A DNA stretch of 64,000 nucleotides. Source: an uncultured Hyphomonas sp. Its GTDB lineage: Bacteria > Pseudomonadota > Alphaproteobacteria > Caulobacterales > Hyphomonadaceae. Shown one piece after another: positions 9,534 through 19,994 of the stretch; positions within the stretch are counted from its first letter, which is position 1, and the number at the start of each line of letters is the position of its first letter. The notes below the pieces were generated by a model, which saw only the letters and a list, made by a program, of their open reading frames with translations, was not told the origin of the DNA and ran no database searches. Where the stretch lies: the NCBI RefSeq assembly GCF_963677035.1, contig NZ_OY781472.1:3191658-3255657 (forward strand), written 5' to 3'. Made by a program: the position numbers and the translations under genes.

Positions 9534-10087
9534 CAGACCTGCATGATCTCCGCTTCTTTGGCCTTCAGGGCCTCGTCAACTTTGGCGACGTAGGTGTCTG
9601 TCAGCTTCTGGACTTCATCAGACAAGGCGTGATGACGGTCTTCGCTGATCTCACCATCTTTTTCCATCGCCTTCAGGCTGTCCATGCCATCCCGGCGGAT
9701 GTTGCGGATCGCCACGCGCGCAGATTCTGCGTACTTGCCGGCGACCTTCTGGAGTTCCTTGCGCCGCTCCTCATTGAGTGGCGGAATCGGAAGGCGAAGA
9801 TTCTGTCCATCGACAACCGGGTTGAGCCCCAGACCAGACTCCCGGATCGCGCGATCTGCAGCACCGACGACAGTCTTGTCCCAGACATTCACGGACAGCA
9901 TCCGCGTATCCGTCACCGTCACGGACGCAACCTGGTTCAGCGGAACCGTCGAGCCATACGCCGGCACCATGATCGAATCGAGCAGGTTCACCGAAGCCCG
10001 GCCGGTCCGAAGACCGCCAAACTCCGTGGAGAGCGATGTCAGCGCGCCGTCCATGCGGCGTTCGAGATCTTTCTTGTCGTAGCTCAT
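9533..10087 (-). CDS. frr: Ribosome recycling factor
   Basis: 184 residues, the standard length (about 185). It splits post-termination ribosomes with EF-G. It begins with the characteristic Met plus basic/acidic helix containing [10 protein letters not shown], and carries LRTGRAS and [12 protein letters not shown], all family hallmarks. It overlaps pyrH by four bases (ATGA at 10084-10087). The order pyrH-frr-uppS is widely conserved. Confidence 0.97.
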   Translation of the reverse strand: MSYDKKDLERRMDGALTSLSTEFGGLRTGRASVNLLDSIMVPAYGSTVPLNQVASVTVTDTRMLSVNVWDKTVVGAADRAIRESGLGLNPVVDGQNLRLPIPPLNEERRKELQKVAGKYAESARVAIRNIRRDGMDSLKAMEKDGEISEDRHHALSDEVQKLTDTYVAKVDEALKAKEAEIMQV

Positions 10088-10839
10088 TTGGAAGACGCTC
10101 CCTTGTTCGCAATTGTCGTCGAGGTGCCCTGACCGTGCATCACTTTCAGCAGCGACCCTTCTTCCTTCAGCGAGAACACCACGATCGGGATGTTGTTGTC
10201 ACGCATCAGACTGACCGCAGAAGAGTCCATTACACGAAGATCTTTGACCAGTAATTCCTGATAGGACACATCGTCGTATCGCGTGGCTGTCGCATCCAGC
10301 TTGGGGTCGGCGGTGTAAACACCGTCCACCTGGGTTCCCTTCAGAAGGGCATCGCAGTTCATTTCGATGGCGCGCAGCGCTGCCCCTGTGTCGGTGGTGA
10401 AGAACGGGTTGCCGATACCGGCAGCGAAGATGACGATCCGGCCCTTCTCCATGTGTCGCTGAGCCCGGCGGCGAATATAAGGCTCGCAGATGGCTTCCAT
10501 GTGGATTGCCGACAGGACGCGCGTCGGCACGTCCATGTTCTCCAGAACACTCTGCATAGCCAGGGCGTTCATAACGGTGGCCAGCATGCCCATGGAATCA
10601 GCCTGGGCGCGGTCCATACCTTTTGCCGCTCCGGCGACACCGCGGAAGATGTTGCCGCCTCCGATGACCAGGCAGACCTCAGCGCCCGCTTCCCGGGCCG
10701 CCTTGATTGCCTTGGCAAACTTTTCGCAGGTCGGGATATCGATTCCGAACTGGCCGGGGCCCATCAGAGCCTCCCCCGACAATTTCAGCAGTACGCGTTT
10801 GTACTTTAGCTCGCTTGTCTCGGGTTCCCCGCTCGGCAT
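10084..10839 (-). CDS. pyrH: UMP kinase
   Basis: 251 residues. It phosphorylates UMP to UDP and belongs to the amino-acid kinase fold. It shows the KLSGEAL motif near the start, [10 protein letters not shown], and DGVYTADPK near the C-terminal third. The ATG at 10839 is preceded by GAAGGG about ten bases upstream; a stronger AGGAGG lies farther up (about 30 bases) with no usable start codon near it. A terminator-like hairpin lies in the gap after tsf, so pyrH expression probably depends on read-through. Confidence 0.96.
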   Translation of the reverse strand: MPSGEPETSELKYKRVLLKLSGEALMGPGQFGIDIPTCEKFAKAIKAAREAGAEVCLVIGGGNIFRGVAGAAKGMDRAQADSMGMLATVMNALAMQSVLENMDVPTRVLSAIHMEAICEPYIRRRAQRHMEKGRIVIFAAGIGNPFFTTDTGAALRAIEMNCDALLKGTQVDGVYTADPKLDATATRYDDVSYQELLVKDLRVMDSSAVSLMRDNNIPIVVFSLKEEGSLLKVMHGQGTSTTIANKGASSK

Positions 10840-10877
10840 CTTATTTTTTCCCTTCGCTGGAAGCCTTATGGCCTCCT

Positions 10878-10912
10878 AAAAGATTCCCGGCCGCCTGTCA
10901 TGGGCGACCGGG
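10878..10912 (-). terminator. Terminator or attenuator between tsf and pyrH
   Basis: In the transcribed strand CCCGGUCGCC pairs with GGCGGCCGGG as a 10-bp stem with one U-G wobble and a seven-base loop, followed by AAUCUUUU. The U tract is short, so partial termination is likelier than a full stop. It lies between rpsB-tsf and the pyrH-frr-uppS run, where uncoupling of expression would make sense. Confidence 0.5.
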
Positions 10913-10950
10913 ATGTTCAAAGCCCCTGAAGGGCAGAAAGGCAAGCCTGA

Positions 10951-11856
10951 TCAGGCGCCTTTTGTCATGGAGGCGACTTCGTCTGCGAAGTTGTCTTCTT
11001 CTTTCTCGATGCCTTCACCGAGTTTGAAGTTGACGAAGCCTTTCAGCGTCGCACCTTCGCCTTTGAGGAACTCACCAACCGTCTGGTCGGGGTTCATCAC
11101 GAAGGGCTGCTCGACAAGCACGACTTCCTTGTAGAACTTCTGCATGCGGCCAACGATCATCTTCTCGATGACATTGTCCGGCTTGCCGCTTTCGCGGGCC
11201 TGCTCGGTCAGAACACGTTTTTCAGCCTCAACGATGGCCGGATCCAGCTCATCGGTCGTCGCCGCAGCCGGTGACGTCGCAGCGATGTGCATCGCAACCT
11301 TGCGGCCAATATCGTCCAGATCACCGGCACCGTCGAGTGCGACCAGCACACCCACCTTGCCCATACCCGGGGCTTCGGCGTTGTGGATATAGGAGGCCAC
11401 TTTGCCATCGGCCGTCAGCTTGGCCGAGCGGCGCAGCGTCATGTTCTCGCCGATCGTCGCGATCAGGCGCTTGATCAGGTCATCAACCGTACCTTCGCCG
11501 TCCGGCGACGGGGCACCGGCCAGAGCTTCGACGGAACCGTCGGTGCCCAGGGCGGCTTTGGTGATGCCAGCCAGAGCGGACTGGAACTTCTCGTTACGGG
11601 CAACGAAGTCCGTTTCGGCGTTGAGTTCGACAATAGCGCCGGACTTGCCGTCTTCGGACACCTGCACAGCCACCAGACCGTCAGCGGCCGTCCGGCCGGA
11701 CTTCTTGGCGGCCTTGGACAGGCCTTTCGCACGCAGCCACTCGGTGGCCGCAGCTTCATCACCATTGTTTTCGACGAGCGCCTTTTTTGCGTCCATCATG
11801 CCAGCGCCCGTTTTTTCACGGAGCGCCTTAACAAGCGCAGCTGTAATCTCAGCCAT
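10951..11856 (-). CDS. tsf: Translation elongation factor Ts
   Basis: 301 residues, in the family range. It exchanges GDP on EF-Tu; tuf is also in this window at 53801. The N-terminal UBA-like helix region with [12 protein letters not shown] (residues 16-27) and the TDFVA motif in the core are diagnostic. The gene follows rpsB by 37 bases, the nearly universal rpsB-tsf arrangement, and shares its promoter and leader. Confidence 0.97.
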   Translation of the reverse strand: MAEITAALVKALREKTGAGMMDAKKALVENNGDEAAATEWLRAKGLSKAAKKSGRTAADGLVAVQVSEDGKSGAIVELNAETDFVARNEKFQSALAGITKAALGTDGSVEALAGAPSPDGEGTVDDLIKRLIATIGENMTLRRSAKLTADGKVASYIHNAEAPGMGKVGVLVALDGAGDLDDIGRKVAMHIAATSPAAATTDELDPAIVEAEKRVLTEQARESGKPDNVIEKMIVGRMQKFYKEVVLVEQPFVMNPDQTVGEFLKGEGATLKGFVNFKLGEGIEKEEDNFADEVASMTKGA

Positions 11857-11893
11857 AGCTGTATTCCCTCAGTCTCGATTGTACCGGCGCGGC

Positions 11894-12688
11894 TTATGCG
11901 CCAGCTTCGTCAGCCGTTTGATCTGCTGCAGCAACGTCAGCTTCCACAACGCCCGTCACATCTTCCAGCTCACCCAGGTCCATGCCGAGGCCAGCGGAGG
12001 ATTCTGCCAGACCGTCGAGGACGGCGTCGGCGAACAGGTTGCAGTAAAGCGAGATGGCGCGTGCCGCGTCGTCATTGCCCGGGAAGCCATAGTCGGCATC
12101 CGCCGGATCGCAGTTCGTATCGAGGACAGCCACGACCGGGATACCCAGTTTGCGGGCTTCCTGAACAGCGATGGCTTCCTTGTTGGTGTCGATCACGATC
12201 ATGGCCGACGGCAGGCCGCCCATGTCAGCAATACCGCCCAGAGACTTTTGCAGTTTCTCGCGGCGGCGCTCCAGATCGAGCAGTTCTTTCTTGGTCAGGC
12301 CGGAACCGCCACCGCTTTCGAACATGGCGTTCAGTTCGCGCAGCTGCTTGATCGAGTTGGACACGGTGGACCAGTTGGTCAACGTGCCGCCGAGCCAGCG
12401 GTGGTTCATGTAGTACTGGGCGCAGCGCTGTGCGGCTTCAGCAACCGGCTCCTGGGCCTGGCGCTTGGTGCCGACGAACAGCACGCGGCCGCCCTTGGCC
12501 ACCGTATCACGCACGAACAGCAATGACTGGTGCAGTGCCGGCACAGTCTTGGAAAGGTCCATGATGTGAATGCCGGAGCGGTCGCCGTAGATATACGGCT
12601 TCATACGCGGGTTCCAGCGGTGGGTTTGGTGACCGAAGTGAACGCCAGCTTCGAGCAGCTGACGCATGGTGAAGTCAGGTAGGGCCAT
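11894..12688 (-). CDS. rpsB: 30S ribosomal protein S2
   Basis: 264 residues. The start [20 protein letters not shown] and the motifs [14 protein letters not shown] and [11 protein letters not shown](G)FPGNDDA are diagnostic of S2. The C-terminal 35 residues are Ala/Asp/Glu-rich, as often seen in alphaproteobacteria. GGAG lies nine bases before the ATG, and its first G falls within a predicted leader helix (see the leader entry). First gene of the cluster running down to lpxI. Confidence 0.97.
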   Translation of the reverse strand: MALPDFTMRQLLEAGVHFGHQTHRWNPRMKPYIYGDRSGIHIMDLSKTVPALHQSLLFVRDTVAKGGRVLFVGTKRQAQEPVAEAAQRCAQYYMNHRWLGGTLTNWSTVSNSIKQLRELNAMFESGGGSGLTKKELLDLERRREKLQKSLGGIADMGGLPSAMIVIDTNKEAIAVQEARKLGIPVVAVLDTNCDPADADYGFPGNDDAARAISLYCNLFADAVLDGLAESSAGLGMDLGELEDVTGVVEADVAAADQTADEAGA

Positions 12689-12698
12689 CGATTGTCTC

Positions 12699-12765
12699 CA
12701 TCCGGTTGGCCGTCACGGGTGGAACTTTGGACCCTTATGGCCCGCAGCACCGGATGCACCCGTGA
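12699..12765 (-). promoter_or_regulatory. rpsB 5' leader with two interleaved inverted repeats (possible pseudoknot)
   Basis: Two perfect inverted repeats interleave: TCACGGGTG (12713-12721) with CACCCGTGA (12757-12765), and CATCCGGT (12699-12706) with ACCGGATG (12749-12756). The order A-B-A'-B' means both helices can coexist only as a pseudoknot, or else they alternate. The long loop (12722-12748) can itself form a GGGCC/GGUCC hairpin. The helix nearest the gene includes the first G of the Shine-Dalgarno GGAG (12696-12699). Autogenous control by S2 through the rpsB leader is known in other proteobacteria; its use here is inference. Confidence 0.6.
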
Positions 12766-12785
12766 ACTGGTTTAAGATGAGGCGG

Positions 12786-12813
12786 CTTATACAGAAATTC
12801 CCCTGCCGGGCAA
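12786..12813 (-). promoter_or_regulatory. Candidate promoter of rpsB-tsf
   Basis: Reading the minus strand, TTGCCC (12808-12813) is followed after 16 bases by TATAAG (12786-12791). Transcription would start near 12779, about 14 bases before the interleaved leader repeats, so promoter and leader are consistent in position. The rest of the dnaE-rpsB gap (12814-12915) holds only a pair of CATGATCA direct repeats and a weak short hairpin. Confidence 0.5.
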
Positions 12814-12915
12814 GCGGTCTGACGCCTGTTTTGGCAGGACTTCCCATGACCATATGATGACGATACCGGACTAAGCCATGATCAGGGCTGAGCCAGGCAT
12901 GATCACAGATGCACG

Positions 12916-15900
12916 TCAGGCGGCTTTCAGAGGCTCCACCCGCTCGACTCCCGGCACATCCTTGAGCGCCCGCTGAGCTTTCAGGTTGATCGTATAGGTC
13001 GCCGGCAGCTTCAGGATCACCATGCGGCCATCGTCCAGCGGCACCTCAATCAGAATGTCTCCGCGCTCGGCGTCGGGCAGTTTGGCGAGGTGGTGGACCA
13101 CACCGGCGATCTCCGCCGGATTCGCGCCCACGGCGAGGCGGACTTTCAGCGCCCCCATGCCCCGGCTGAGACGTGCCGATTCGAGCGGCAGGACCCGTTC
13201 GGCATTGAGCCGGATCTCTTCCCCGTTCCGCTTCACCCCAACCGTCACCGCCACGGCATTGCCAACCTGCAACAGCTCGTAATTCTGGGACAGGGTTTCC
13301 GGGAAGACCATCATCTCCACCTCCCCCGTCGGGTCAGACAGGGTGAGGAAGGCAAACTTGCCGCCGTTCCGGGCGGGCTTGTCGGACCGCAGGCGCACGA
13401 TACCGATCATTTCGATAGGTTTCCCGTCCGCCGCGCGCTCCTCGATTTCCATCGCCAGCGTCACCCGTTCCCGGTCGAGCCCGGAGAGCACATCGTCCAG
13501 CGGGTGGCCGGAGAAGTAGAACCCGATGGAGCGGAACTCCTCGTCCAGTTTCTGCTGGCCGTTCCACGCCTTGGCCGAAGGCAGCACAGGCCGCAGCGCC
13601 GGCTCGGCATCGCCGAACAGGCCGCCCTGCCCGCCCATCCGGTCTTCCGCCGCGCTGGCCGCCATCTGCGCCAGCATCGGCGCGCCGGCCAGAACCCGCG
13701 CCCGGTTCTTGTCGAAACAATCGAACGCCCCCGCCTTGGAGAGGGATTCGAAGGCCTTCTTGTTCACATGTTTCGGATCGACCCGTTCGGCAAAATCGTA
13801 GATGTCCTTGAACGGGCCGTCCTGCTCCCGGATGGCCACAACATGCTTCATCGCTTCGAGGCCGACGCCTTTCAGCGCGCCGAGCGCATAGACAATGGCC
13901 CCATCGCGCACATCGAAATCGGCGGATGAGGAGTTCACGTCCGGCGCAATCACCGGAATCTTCAGCCGCTTTGCTTCCTGGAAGAAGGCGGCGAGCTTGT
14001 CGGTATTGCCGAGATCGAGGCTCATCGAAGCGGCCAGGAACTCAACCGGGAAATGCCGCTTCAGATAGCCGGTATGGTATCCGATCAGCGCATAGGCGGC
14101 GGCGTGAGACTTGTTGAAGCCGTAGCCCGCGAACTTCTCCATCGTATCGAAGATTTCGTTCGCAAGCGGCGCGGCCATATCCTTGTTCGCCGCGGCGCCT
14201 TCCACAAAGCGCTGGCGCTGGGCGACCATCTCCTCGACTTTTTTCTTACCCATGGCACGGCGCAGCAGGTCAGCGTCGCCGAGCGAATAGCCGGCGATTT
14301 CCTGCGCCATCCGCATGACCTGTTCCTGATAGACCGGCACACCATAGGTGGCTTCCAGCACAGGCTTCAGGTCAGGGTGGGCATACTGAACCCCTTCGGG
14401 GTTTTCCTTGCCTTCAATATAGACAGGGATGTTCTCCATCGGGCCCGGACGATAGAGCGAGATGATGGCGATCACGTCTTCCAGGCTGTGCGGGCGCACC
14501 TTTTTCAGCGTATCCCGCATGCCCGCGCCTTCCAGCTGGAAGACCCCCAGCGTGTCACCGCTGCCCATCATATCGTAGGTAGACTGATCGTCCAGGCTCT
14601 TCCATTCCGGGCCAACATCCCGGCCGTCGCGGCGGATGAATTTCAGCGCCCGATCGATCACCGTCAGGGTTTTCAGGCCGAGGAAGTCAAACTTCACCAG
14701 TCCGGCCGTCTCGGCATATTTCATGTTGAACTGGGTCGCCGGAAGATCAGCTCGCGGATCATTGTACAGCGGCACCAGCTCTACCAGCGGCCGGTCGCCA
14801 ATCACGACACCGGCGGCGTGCGTCCCGGCGTTCCGGTACTTGCCTTCCAGCTTGAGCGCGATCTTGAGGAGTTCGCCGACCCGTTCGTCAGCATCCATCT
14901 CCTCATAGAATTTCGGCTCGTCGTCGATCGCATCCTGCAGCTTCGGCGGATTGGCCGGATTGAACGGGATCAGTTTGGCCAGCCGGTCGACCTGGCCATA
15001 CGGCATCTGCATCACCCGCCCGACATCACGCACAACAGCCTTCGCCTGCAACGTACCGAAGGTGATGATCATGGCCACAGAGTCCGCGCCATACTTGTCG
15101 CGGACATAGCGGATCACTTCGCCGCGCCGCTCCTGGCAGAAGTCGACGTCGAAGTCTGGCATTGAGACGCGTTCGGGGTTCAGGAAGCGTTCGAACAGAA
15201 GATCGAACCGAAGTGGATCAAGGTCTGTGATCAGCAGCACCCAGGCGACAACAGACCCGGCACCCGATCCGCGGCCCGGACCCACCGGAATGCCGTGTTC
15301 CTTGGCCCATTTGATAAAGTCCGAAACGATCAGGAAGTAACCGGGGAACCCCATCCGTTCGATGATGCCCAGTTCGTAGTCCAGCCGTTCGAAATAGGTC
15401 TCCCGGTCCGCATAAAGCTGGTCCGCTTCCTTGAGGCGCAGTTCGAGGCCTTCCAGGGCCTGCATGCGCAGTTCCTCAGCCTCCGACCGCCCTTCCTTCG
15501 AAAAGTTCGGCAGGATCGGCGCGTGTTTCTCGGCTTTGACGGCGCAGCGCCGCGCAATCTCAGCCGTGTTTTCGATGGCTTCCGGCAGATCTGCGAACAG
15601 CAGCCGCATTTCCGACGGGGTCTTCAGGTATTGCTGGGAGCTGACCTGCTTGCGGTCCGTCTGGCCGAGATATTCGCCGTTGGAAATGCACATCATGGCG
15701 TCATGCGCCTGTGCATCGCTTTCTTTCATGAAGCGGGCGTCATGCGTCGCAACCAGCGGCAGATTCAGCTCGTAAGCAAGATCGATCAGGCCTTCTTCGA
15801 CGGCCCGCTCTTCCGGCGTGCCGTGGCGGGTGATCTCGACATAACACCGGCCCGGATAGGCATTGGCCAATGTGGACAGTTCCGTCCGCGCATCCGCAAC

Positions 15901-16338
15901 GCGGCCCTTGAGAAGATGTTTCGCAACCTCCCCTTCGGCGCCGCCCGTCAGCACGATCAGGCCATAGGTCTGCTCCATGACGAGCGACCGGGACAGTTTC
16001 GGCACGCCATCGGCAGCGTCCAGATAGGCCCGCGAAGACAGGAACATCAGGCGGCGATAGCCGGCCTCATTCTGGGCATAGATCGACAGGCGTGACGGTT
16101 CGGCCCGCGGGACATCTTCCACCACATCGAAACAACAGGCCATTATCGGCTGAATTCCGGCGCCAGACAGCGTGAGGGAGATTTCAAGCGCACCGAACAG
16201 ATTGTTCCGGTCGGTAATCGCCACCGCCGGCACCAAATGCTCTTCGCACCAGGCCTTTACGTCCTTGGGCGAAATCATGCTCTCCAGCAGCGAATAGCTG
16301 GACCGGACGGCAAGATGGATGAAGGGCGACTCGGTCAA
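12916..16338 (-). CDS. dnaE: DNA polymerase III subunit alpha
   Basis: 1140 residues, the normal DnaE length. It opens with the PHP domain (FIHLAVRSSYSLLES). The catalytic palm has PDFDVDFC with Asp395, Asp397 and Asp399, and KFDFLGLKTL farther on. Fingers, a helix-hairpin-helix region and a C-terminal OB fold (EMIGIVRLRSDKP) follow. It is the replicative polymerase subunit. The gene ends the long co-directional array that begins with nuoA, 78 bases after lolD. Confidence 0.97.
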   Translation of the reverse strand: MTESPFIHLAVRSSYSLLESMISPKDVKAWCEEHLVPAVAITDRNNLFGALEISLTLSGAGIQPIMACCFDVVEDVPRAEPSRLSIYAQNEAGYRRLMFLSSRAYLDAADGVPKLSRSLVMEQTYGLIVLTGGAEGEVAKHLLKGRVADARTELSTLANAYPGRCYVEITRHGTPEERAVEEGLIDLAYELNLPLVATHDARFMKESDAQAHDAMMCISNGEYLGQTDRKQVSSQQYLKTPSEMRLLFADLPEAIENTAEIARRCAVKAEKHAPILPNFSKEGRSEAEELRMQALEGLELRLKEADQLYADRETYFERLDYELGIIERMGFPGYFLIVSDFIKWAKEHGIPVGPGRGSGAGSVVAWVLLITDLDPLRFDLLFERFLNPERVSMPDFDVDFCQERRGEVIRYVRDKYGADSVAMIITFGTLQAKAVVRDVGRVMQMPYGQVDRLAKLIPFNPANPPKLQDAIDDEPKFYEEMDADERVGELLKIALKLEGKYRNAGTHAAGVVIGDRPLVELVPLYNDPRADLPATQFNMKYAETAGLVKFDFLGLKTLTVIDRALKFIRRDGRDVGPEWKSLDDQSTYDMMGSGDTLGVFQLEGAGMRDTLKKVRPHSLEDVIAIISLYRPGPMENIPVYIEGKENPEGVQYAHPDLKPVLEATYGVPVYQEQVMRMAQEIAGYSLGDADLLRRAMGKKKVEEMVAQRQRFVEGAAANKDMAAPLANEIFDTMEKFAGYGFNKSHAAAYALIGYHTGYLKRHFPVEFLAASMSLDLGNTDKLAAFFQEAKRLKIPVIAPDVNSSSADFDVRDGAIVYALGALKGVGLEAMKHVVAIREQDGPFKDIYDFAERVDPKHVNKKAFESLSKAGAFDCFDKNRARVLAGAPMLAQMAASAAEDRMGGQGGLFGDAEPALRPVLPSAKAWNGQQKLDEEFRSIGFYFSGHPLDDVLSGLDRERVTLAMEIEERAADGKPIEMIGIVRLRSDKPARNGGKFAFLTLSDPTGEVEMMVFPETLSQNYELLQVGNAVAVTVGVKRNGEEIRLNAERVLPLESARLSRGMGALKVRLAVGANPAEIAGVVHHLAKLPDAERGDILIEVPLDDGRMVILKLPATYTINLKAQRALKDVPGVERVEPLKAA

Positions 16339-16416
16339 GGCAATCTCTCCTCAGGGGAAGATAAACTGCATGGGCAGGCCCCACCAGACCAGACAGCAAT
16401 GCCCGGTTTTCACAGC

Positions 16417-17106
16417 TTATTCCGGTTCGTAAGAAACCAGCTTGCCGTCTTCCAGCGTCAGGACGCGGTCCATATGCGCCGTCAGGGCGTGGTTGTGAGT
16501 CGCCACCAGTACCGACGCCCCCTCTTCGCGGGCCATCTTGATGAACGTCGCGAAGACGCGTTCGGTTGTCGCCGGATCAAGGTTGCCGGTCGGCTCGTCA
16601 GCAATCACAAGGCGCGGCGTGTTGGCCAGCGCGCGGGCAATCGCAACGCGCTGTTGCTCCCCGCCGGACATCTGGCCCGGCTGGTGATCCGCCCGGTGAT
16701 CGAGCCCCATTTCGGCGAGCAGTTCGACGGCCGTTTCGCGCGCGGCCTTACGGGCAACACCCGCGATCATCAGCGGCATCGCCACATTGTCCGCCGCACT
16801 GAACTCCGGCAGCAGATGGTGGAACTGATACACAAAGCCGATCTTCGACCGGCGCATCGCCGTGCGGGCATTGTCATCAAGCTTCAGACAGTCGACGCCA
16901 TCCAGCAGGACAGCCCCCGCCTCCGGCCGCTCCAGCAGACCCGCCGTATGCAGCAGGGTCGACTTGCCGGAGCCTGACGGGCCGATCAGGCCGACCAGTT
17001 CGCCCGCCTGCAGCTTCAGATCCGCATCGGACAGGACGTTCAGCTCCCCGGCTGCCGTCTTGTAGACGCGCCGGATGCCAAGAAGCTCAAGAACCGGAAC
17101 CATCAT
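16417..17106 (-). CDS. lolD: Lipoprotein-releasing ABC transporter ATPase LolD
   Basis: 229 residues from the ATG at 17104-17106, which overlaps the lolC stop by one base (TGATG). A GTG 15 codons earlier would overlap lolC and adds nothing conserved. It has the Walker [10 protein letters not shown] at residues 42-50, the signature [15 protein letters not shown] and the Walker [13 protein letters not shown]. With LolC it extracts lipoproteins from the inner membrane for transfer to LolA. The lolC-lolD coupling supports the Lol assignment over other MacB-like ATPases. Confidence 0.93.
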   Translation of the reverse strand: MMVPVLELLGIRRVYKTAAGELNVLSDADLKLQAGELVGLIGPSGSGKSTLLHTAGLLERPEAGAVLLDGVDCLKLDDNARTAMRRSKIGFVYQFHHLLPEFSAADNVAMPLMIAGVARKAARETAVELLAEMGLDHRADHQPGQMSGGEQQRVAIARALANTPRLVIADEPTGNLDPATTERVFATFIKMAREEGASVLVATHNHALTAHMDRVLTLEDGKLVSYEPE

Positions 17107-18392
17107 CACTCGAACCTCAGCGCGCTGACAGGATCCTGGCGGGACGCCCACCAGGCCGGAATGAGTGAAACGCCGGCTGACATCCCCAGCGCATACAGGC
17201 CCGTGCTGAAGACATCGCCCCAGTCGAGAATGGCCGGCAAGTGGGCGAGCCCATAAGTCTCCGCATCGAAGACTTTGCCGCCATCCATGAACAGGTTGAT
17301 GAAGGCCTCAATGGCGCCGATGTTCAGGATGAACAGGACGCCGACCGTCATGCCCAGCAGCGCACCCAGCGATCCGAGCACGGTGCCGACCATCAGAAAC
17401 ACGCGCAGCACACCGCCCCGGCCAAGGCCGATCGTGCGCAGGATCGCGATGTCCCGTGTCTTGTTCTTCACCAGCATCACAACGCCCACAATGATGTTCA
17501 GCGTGGCAATCCCCATAATTACCATGACCAGCAGGCGCACCATGGTCCGCTCCACTTTCAGGGCGTTGAGATAGGCCGCGCGCTGGCTCTTCCAGTCATA
17601 CATCCGCACAGCATTTCCGGTGACCTGCGCGATCGCCTGCATGGCTTCCAGCGTCTTGTCGGGATCCTTCAGCCGGATATCCAGCATCTGGTAGTGCCCC
17701 TTGGACTGGAACAGGATCTGCGCCTGCTCCATCGGCATGAAGATATAGGCCATGTCGAGCTCGACACTTCCCGTCGAGAAGATCTCACCCACCTTGTAAG
17801 CCTTGGACCGCGGGGTCGCGCCCATGACACTGGCATTGGTGCCCGTGGTAATGATCTCAACCTTGTCGCCCGGAATGACGCCCAGCCCATCCCGGCCGGC
17901 CGCCAGGAACGCGCCCATCATGATCGTATTGCCGCCATTCCGGCCAACACCGAACCCGGCGTCGATGGCCGCCTGGCCGTGATCCTTCAGGAACGGCAGG
18001 GTCGACAGGTCTTCATTCCGCATCCCACGAACAACCGCGCCAGTCTTGCGGCCATTGGCGGTGACGAGCACATATTCCTCGATATAGGGCGACGCGCTCG
18101 TAACACCCGGAATCTCGCGGATCTTGTCGGCGATCGATTCGGCTTCGGCTTCTGTGTACTGATTGACGACCGCATAGACATGCGGCTGGCCACCCAGCAG
18201 CGCGTCCAGCAGCGTCGCGCGGAACCCGCTCATGATCGACATGGTGATGATCAGCGCCGCGACGGCAAAGAAAATGCCGACGAAAGAGATGACCGAAATC
18301 AGGCTCGCACCGCCATTCTCGCGCTTGGCACGCAGGTAGCGCCAGGCCAGAGTCCGTTCGAGACGTCCAAATGGCGCAGCGGCCTGGCTCAT
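17106..18392 (-). CDS. lolC: Lipoprotein-releasing ABC transporter permease LolC/E
   Basis: 428 residues. An N-terminal membrane helix ([20 protein letters not shown]) is followed by a large periplasmic MacB-like domain (about residues 60-270) and three FtsX-type C-terminal helices. It starts [27 protein letters not shown], typical of LolC/LolE. Only one permease gene is present here, so it may act as a homodimer as proposed for single-permease Lol systems. The start overlaps the proS stop by four bases. Confidence 0.93.
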   Translation of the reverse strand: MSQAAAPFGRLERTLAWRYLRAKRENGGASLISVISFVGIFFAVAALIITMSIMSGFRATLLDALLGGQPHVYAVVNQYTEAEAESIADKIREIPGVTSASPYIEEYVLVTANGRKTGAVVRGMRNEDLSTLPFLKDHGQAAIDAGFGVGRNGGNTIMMGAFLAAGRDGLGVIPGDKVEIITTGTNASVMGATPRSKAYKVGEIFSTGSVELDMAYIFMPMEQAQILFQSKGHYQMLDIRLKDPDKTLEAMQAIAQVTGNAVRMYDWKSQRAAYLNALKVERTMVRLLVMVIMGIATLNIIVGVVMLVKNKTRDIAILRTIGLGRGGVLRVFLMVGTVLGSLGALLGMTVGVLFILNIGAIEAFINLFMDGGKVFDAETYGLAHLPAILDWGDVFSTGLYALGMSAGVSLIPAWWASRQDPVSALRFE

Positions 18393-19708
18393 GCGGGCGT
18401 AACCTTTGCAACGACATCGGCGAAGGGCAGCTCAACCTTCTCGCCAGTTTTGCGATTTTTGACTTCAACTATGCCCTTTTCAAGGCCCTTCGGACCAATC
18501 ACCAGCTGCCAGGGCAGACCAATCAGGTCCATCCGGGCGAATTTGGCGCCGGCACGGTCGTCGGTTTCGTCGTACAAGGTTTCGATGCCAGCCGCTTCGA
18601 GCTGGTCGTAAAGATCGCCACACGCCTTGTCGCAACCTTCGTCGCCCACGCGCATATTGATCAGACCGACATGGAACGGCGCCACCGACTCCGGCCAGAC
18701 AATGCCGCCGTCGTCATGGCAGGCCTCGATAATGCCGCCGACCAGGCGCGAGACGCCGATGCCGTAGCTGCCCATCTGAACCGGCACCATCTGGCCATCC
18801 GGCCCCTGAACCACGGCGTTCATCGGCTTGGAATATTTGGTTCCGAAATTGAAGATGTGACCGACTTCAATCCCGCGTGCCGAGACCTGACGGTCTTCCG
18901 GAATCGCCGCGAAAGCCGCTTCGTCGTGCATCTCGTCCGTCGCCGCATAGTACTGCGTGCGCTTTTCGACTTCCGCTGTCAGGTCCGCATCAAAATCCAG
19001 ACCCAGGCCCGGCGGATCCATTTCCAGCAACGCCCTGTCGCAGAAGACGGCGCTCTCGCCGGTATCGGCCAGGATGATGAATTCGTGGCTGAGGTCCCCG
19101 CCGATCGGACCCGTGTCTGCCCGCATCGGAACAGCGGTCAGGCCCATACGGCTGAATGCATTCAGGTAAGCACAGAACATCTTGCGATAAGAGACGCGGG
19201 CATCGTCTTCCGTCAGGTCGAAGGAATAGCCATCCTTCATCAGGAATTCGCGGCCCCGCATCACGCCGAAGCGCGGACGCACCTCATCGCGGAACTTCCA
19301 CTGCTGGTGATACAGGTTCAGCGGCAGCTGCTTGTAGCTCTTCACATAGGAGCGGAAGACATCCGTGATCAGCTCCTCATTGGTCGGGCCGTAAAGCATT
19401 TCCCGGTCATGCCGGTCCTGAATACGCAGCATTTCCTTGCCATAGTCGTCATAGCGGCCGGACTCCCGCCAGAGGTCGGCCTGCTGAAGCGTCGGCATCA
19501 GGAGTTCGACGGCCCCGGCACGGTTCATCTCGTCCCGCACGATCTGTTCGATCTTTTTCAGGACACGCAGACCAAGCGGCAGCCATGTATAGATGCCGGC
19601 TCCGTTCTGGCGCACCATACCGGTGCGCAGCATCAGTTTGTGCGAGACAATGGCCGCATCTGCCGGTGCTTCCTTGGAAACAGGCAGGAAGTATCTGGAA
19701 AGCCGCAT
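18389..19708 (-). CDS. proS: Prolyl-tRNA synthetase, short alphaproteobacterial type
   Basis: 439 residues from the ATG giving [15 protein letters not shown], the conserved alphaproteobacterial start; 12 extra upstream codons are unlikely. Class II motifs are present ([14 protein letters not shown], and [13 protein letters not shown] as motif 3). It lacks the roughly 180-residue editing insertion of E. coli ProS, as usual for this clade, so a free-standing Ala-tRNA-Pro deacylase elsewhere is expected. It is coupled to lolC by an ATGA overlap and lies 52 bases after the DUF1467 gene. Confidence 0.96.
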   Translation of the reverse strand: MRLSRYFLPVSKEAPADAAIVSHKLMLRTGMVRQNGAGIYTWLPLGLRVLKKIEQIVRDEMNRAGAVELLMPTLQQADLWRESGRYDDYGKEMLRIQDRHDREMLYGPTNEELITDVFRSYVKSYKQLPLNLYHQQWKFRDEVRPRFGVMRGREFLMKDGYSFDLTEDDARVSYRKMFCAYLNAFSRMGLTAVPMRADTGPIGGDLSHEFIILADTGESAVFCDRALLEMDPPGLGLDFDADLTAEVEKRTQYYAATDEMHDEAAFAAIPEDRQVSARGIEVGHIFNFGTKYSKPMNAVVQGPDGQMVPVQMGSYGIGVSRLVGGIIEACHDDGGIVWPESVAPFHVGLINMRVGDEGCDKACGDLYDQLEAAGIETLYDETDDRAGAKFARMDLIGLPWQLVIGPKGLEKGIVEVKNRKTGEKVELPFADVVAKVTPA

Positions 19709-19760
19709 AGAATCCCCGGGGACTTGTTGTAAAACGCGGCTCACCTAGCCGCAGCGGCGC

Positions 19761-19994
19761 CTATCGCGCAAGCAGCGGAGGCACGACCACAGCAGCGATA
19801 GCCGTGATCACACATGCCACACCCGTCGACCAGAGCGCCTTCTTTCCAACCATATGTTCCTTGGGAGCCGCCTCTTCCGTGCCCTCAACGGTCGAGTCAT
19901 CTTCCCACTGGCTGCGGACGCCAATGGGAAGAAATGTGAAAAAAGCGACCCACCAGGCGATCGTGAAAACGACCAGCCCGCTCATGAACTGCAT
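19761..19994 (-). CDS. DUF1467 family small membrane protein
   Basis: 77 residues with two predicted membrane helices, one at about residues 6-24 (LVVFTIAWWVAFFTFLPIGV) and one at about 54-75, joined by an acidic loop. Length, the WW..FF.FLPIGVRSQWE stretch, and position between mce and proS match DUF1467, a family common in alphaproteobacteria and without known function. Its stop is 52 bases before proS and its start overlaps the mce stop by one base. Confidence 0.85.
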   Translation of the reverse strand: MQFMSGLVVFTIAWWVAFFTFLPIGVRSQWEDDSTVEGTEEAAPKEHMVGKKALWSTGVACVITAIAAVVVPPLLAR

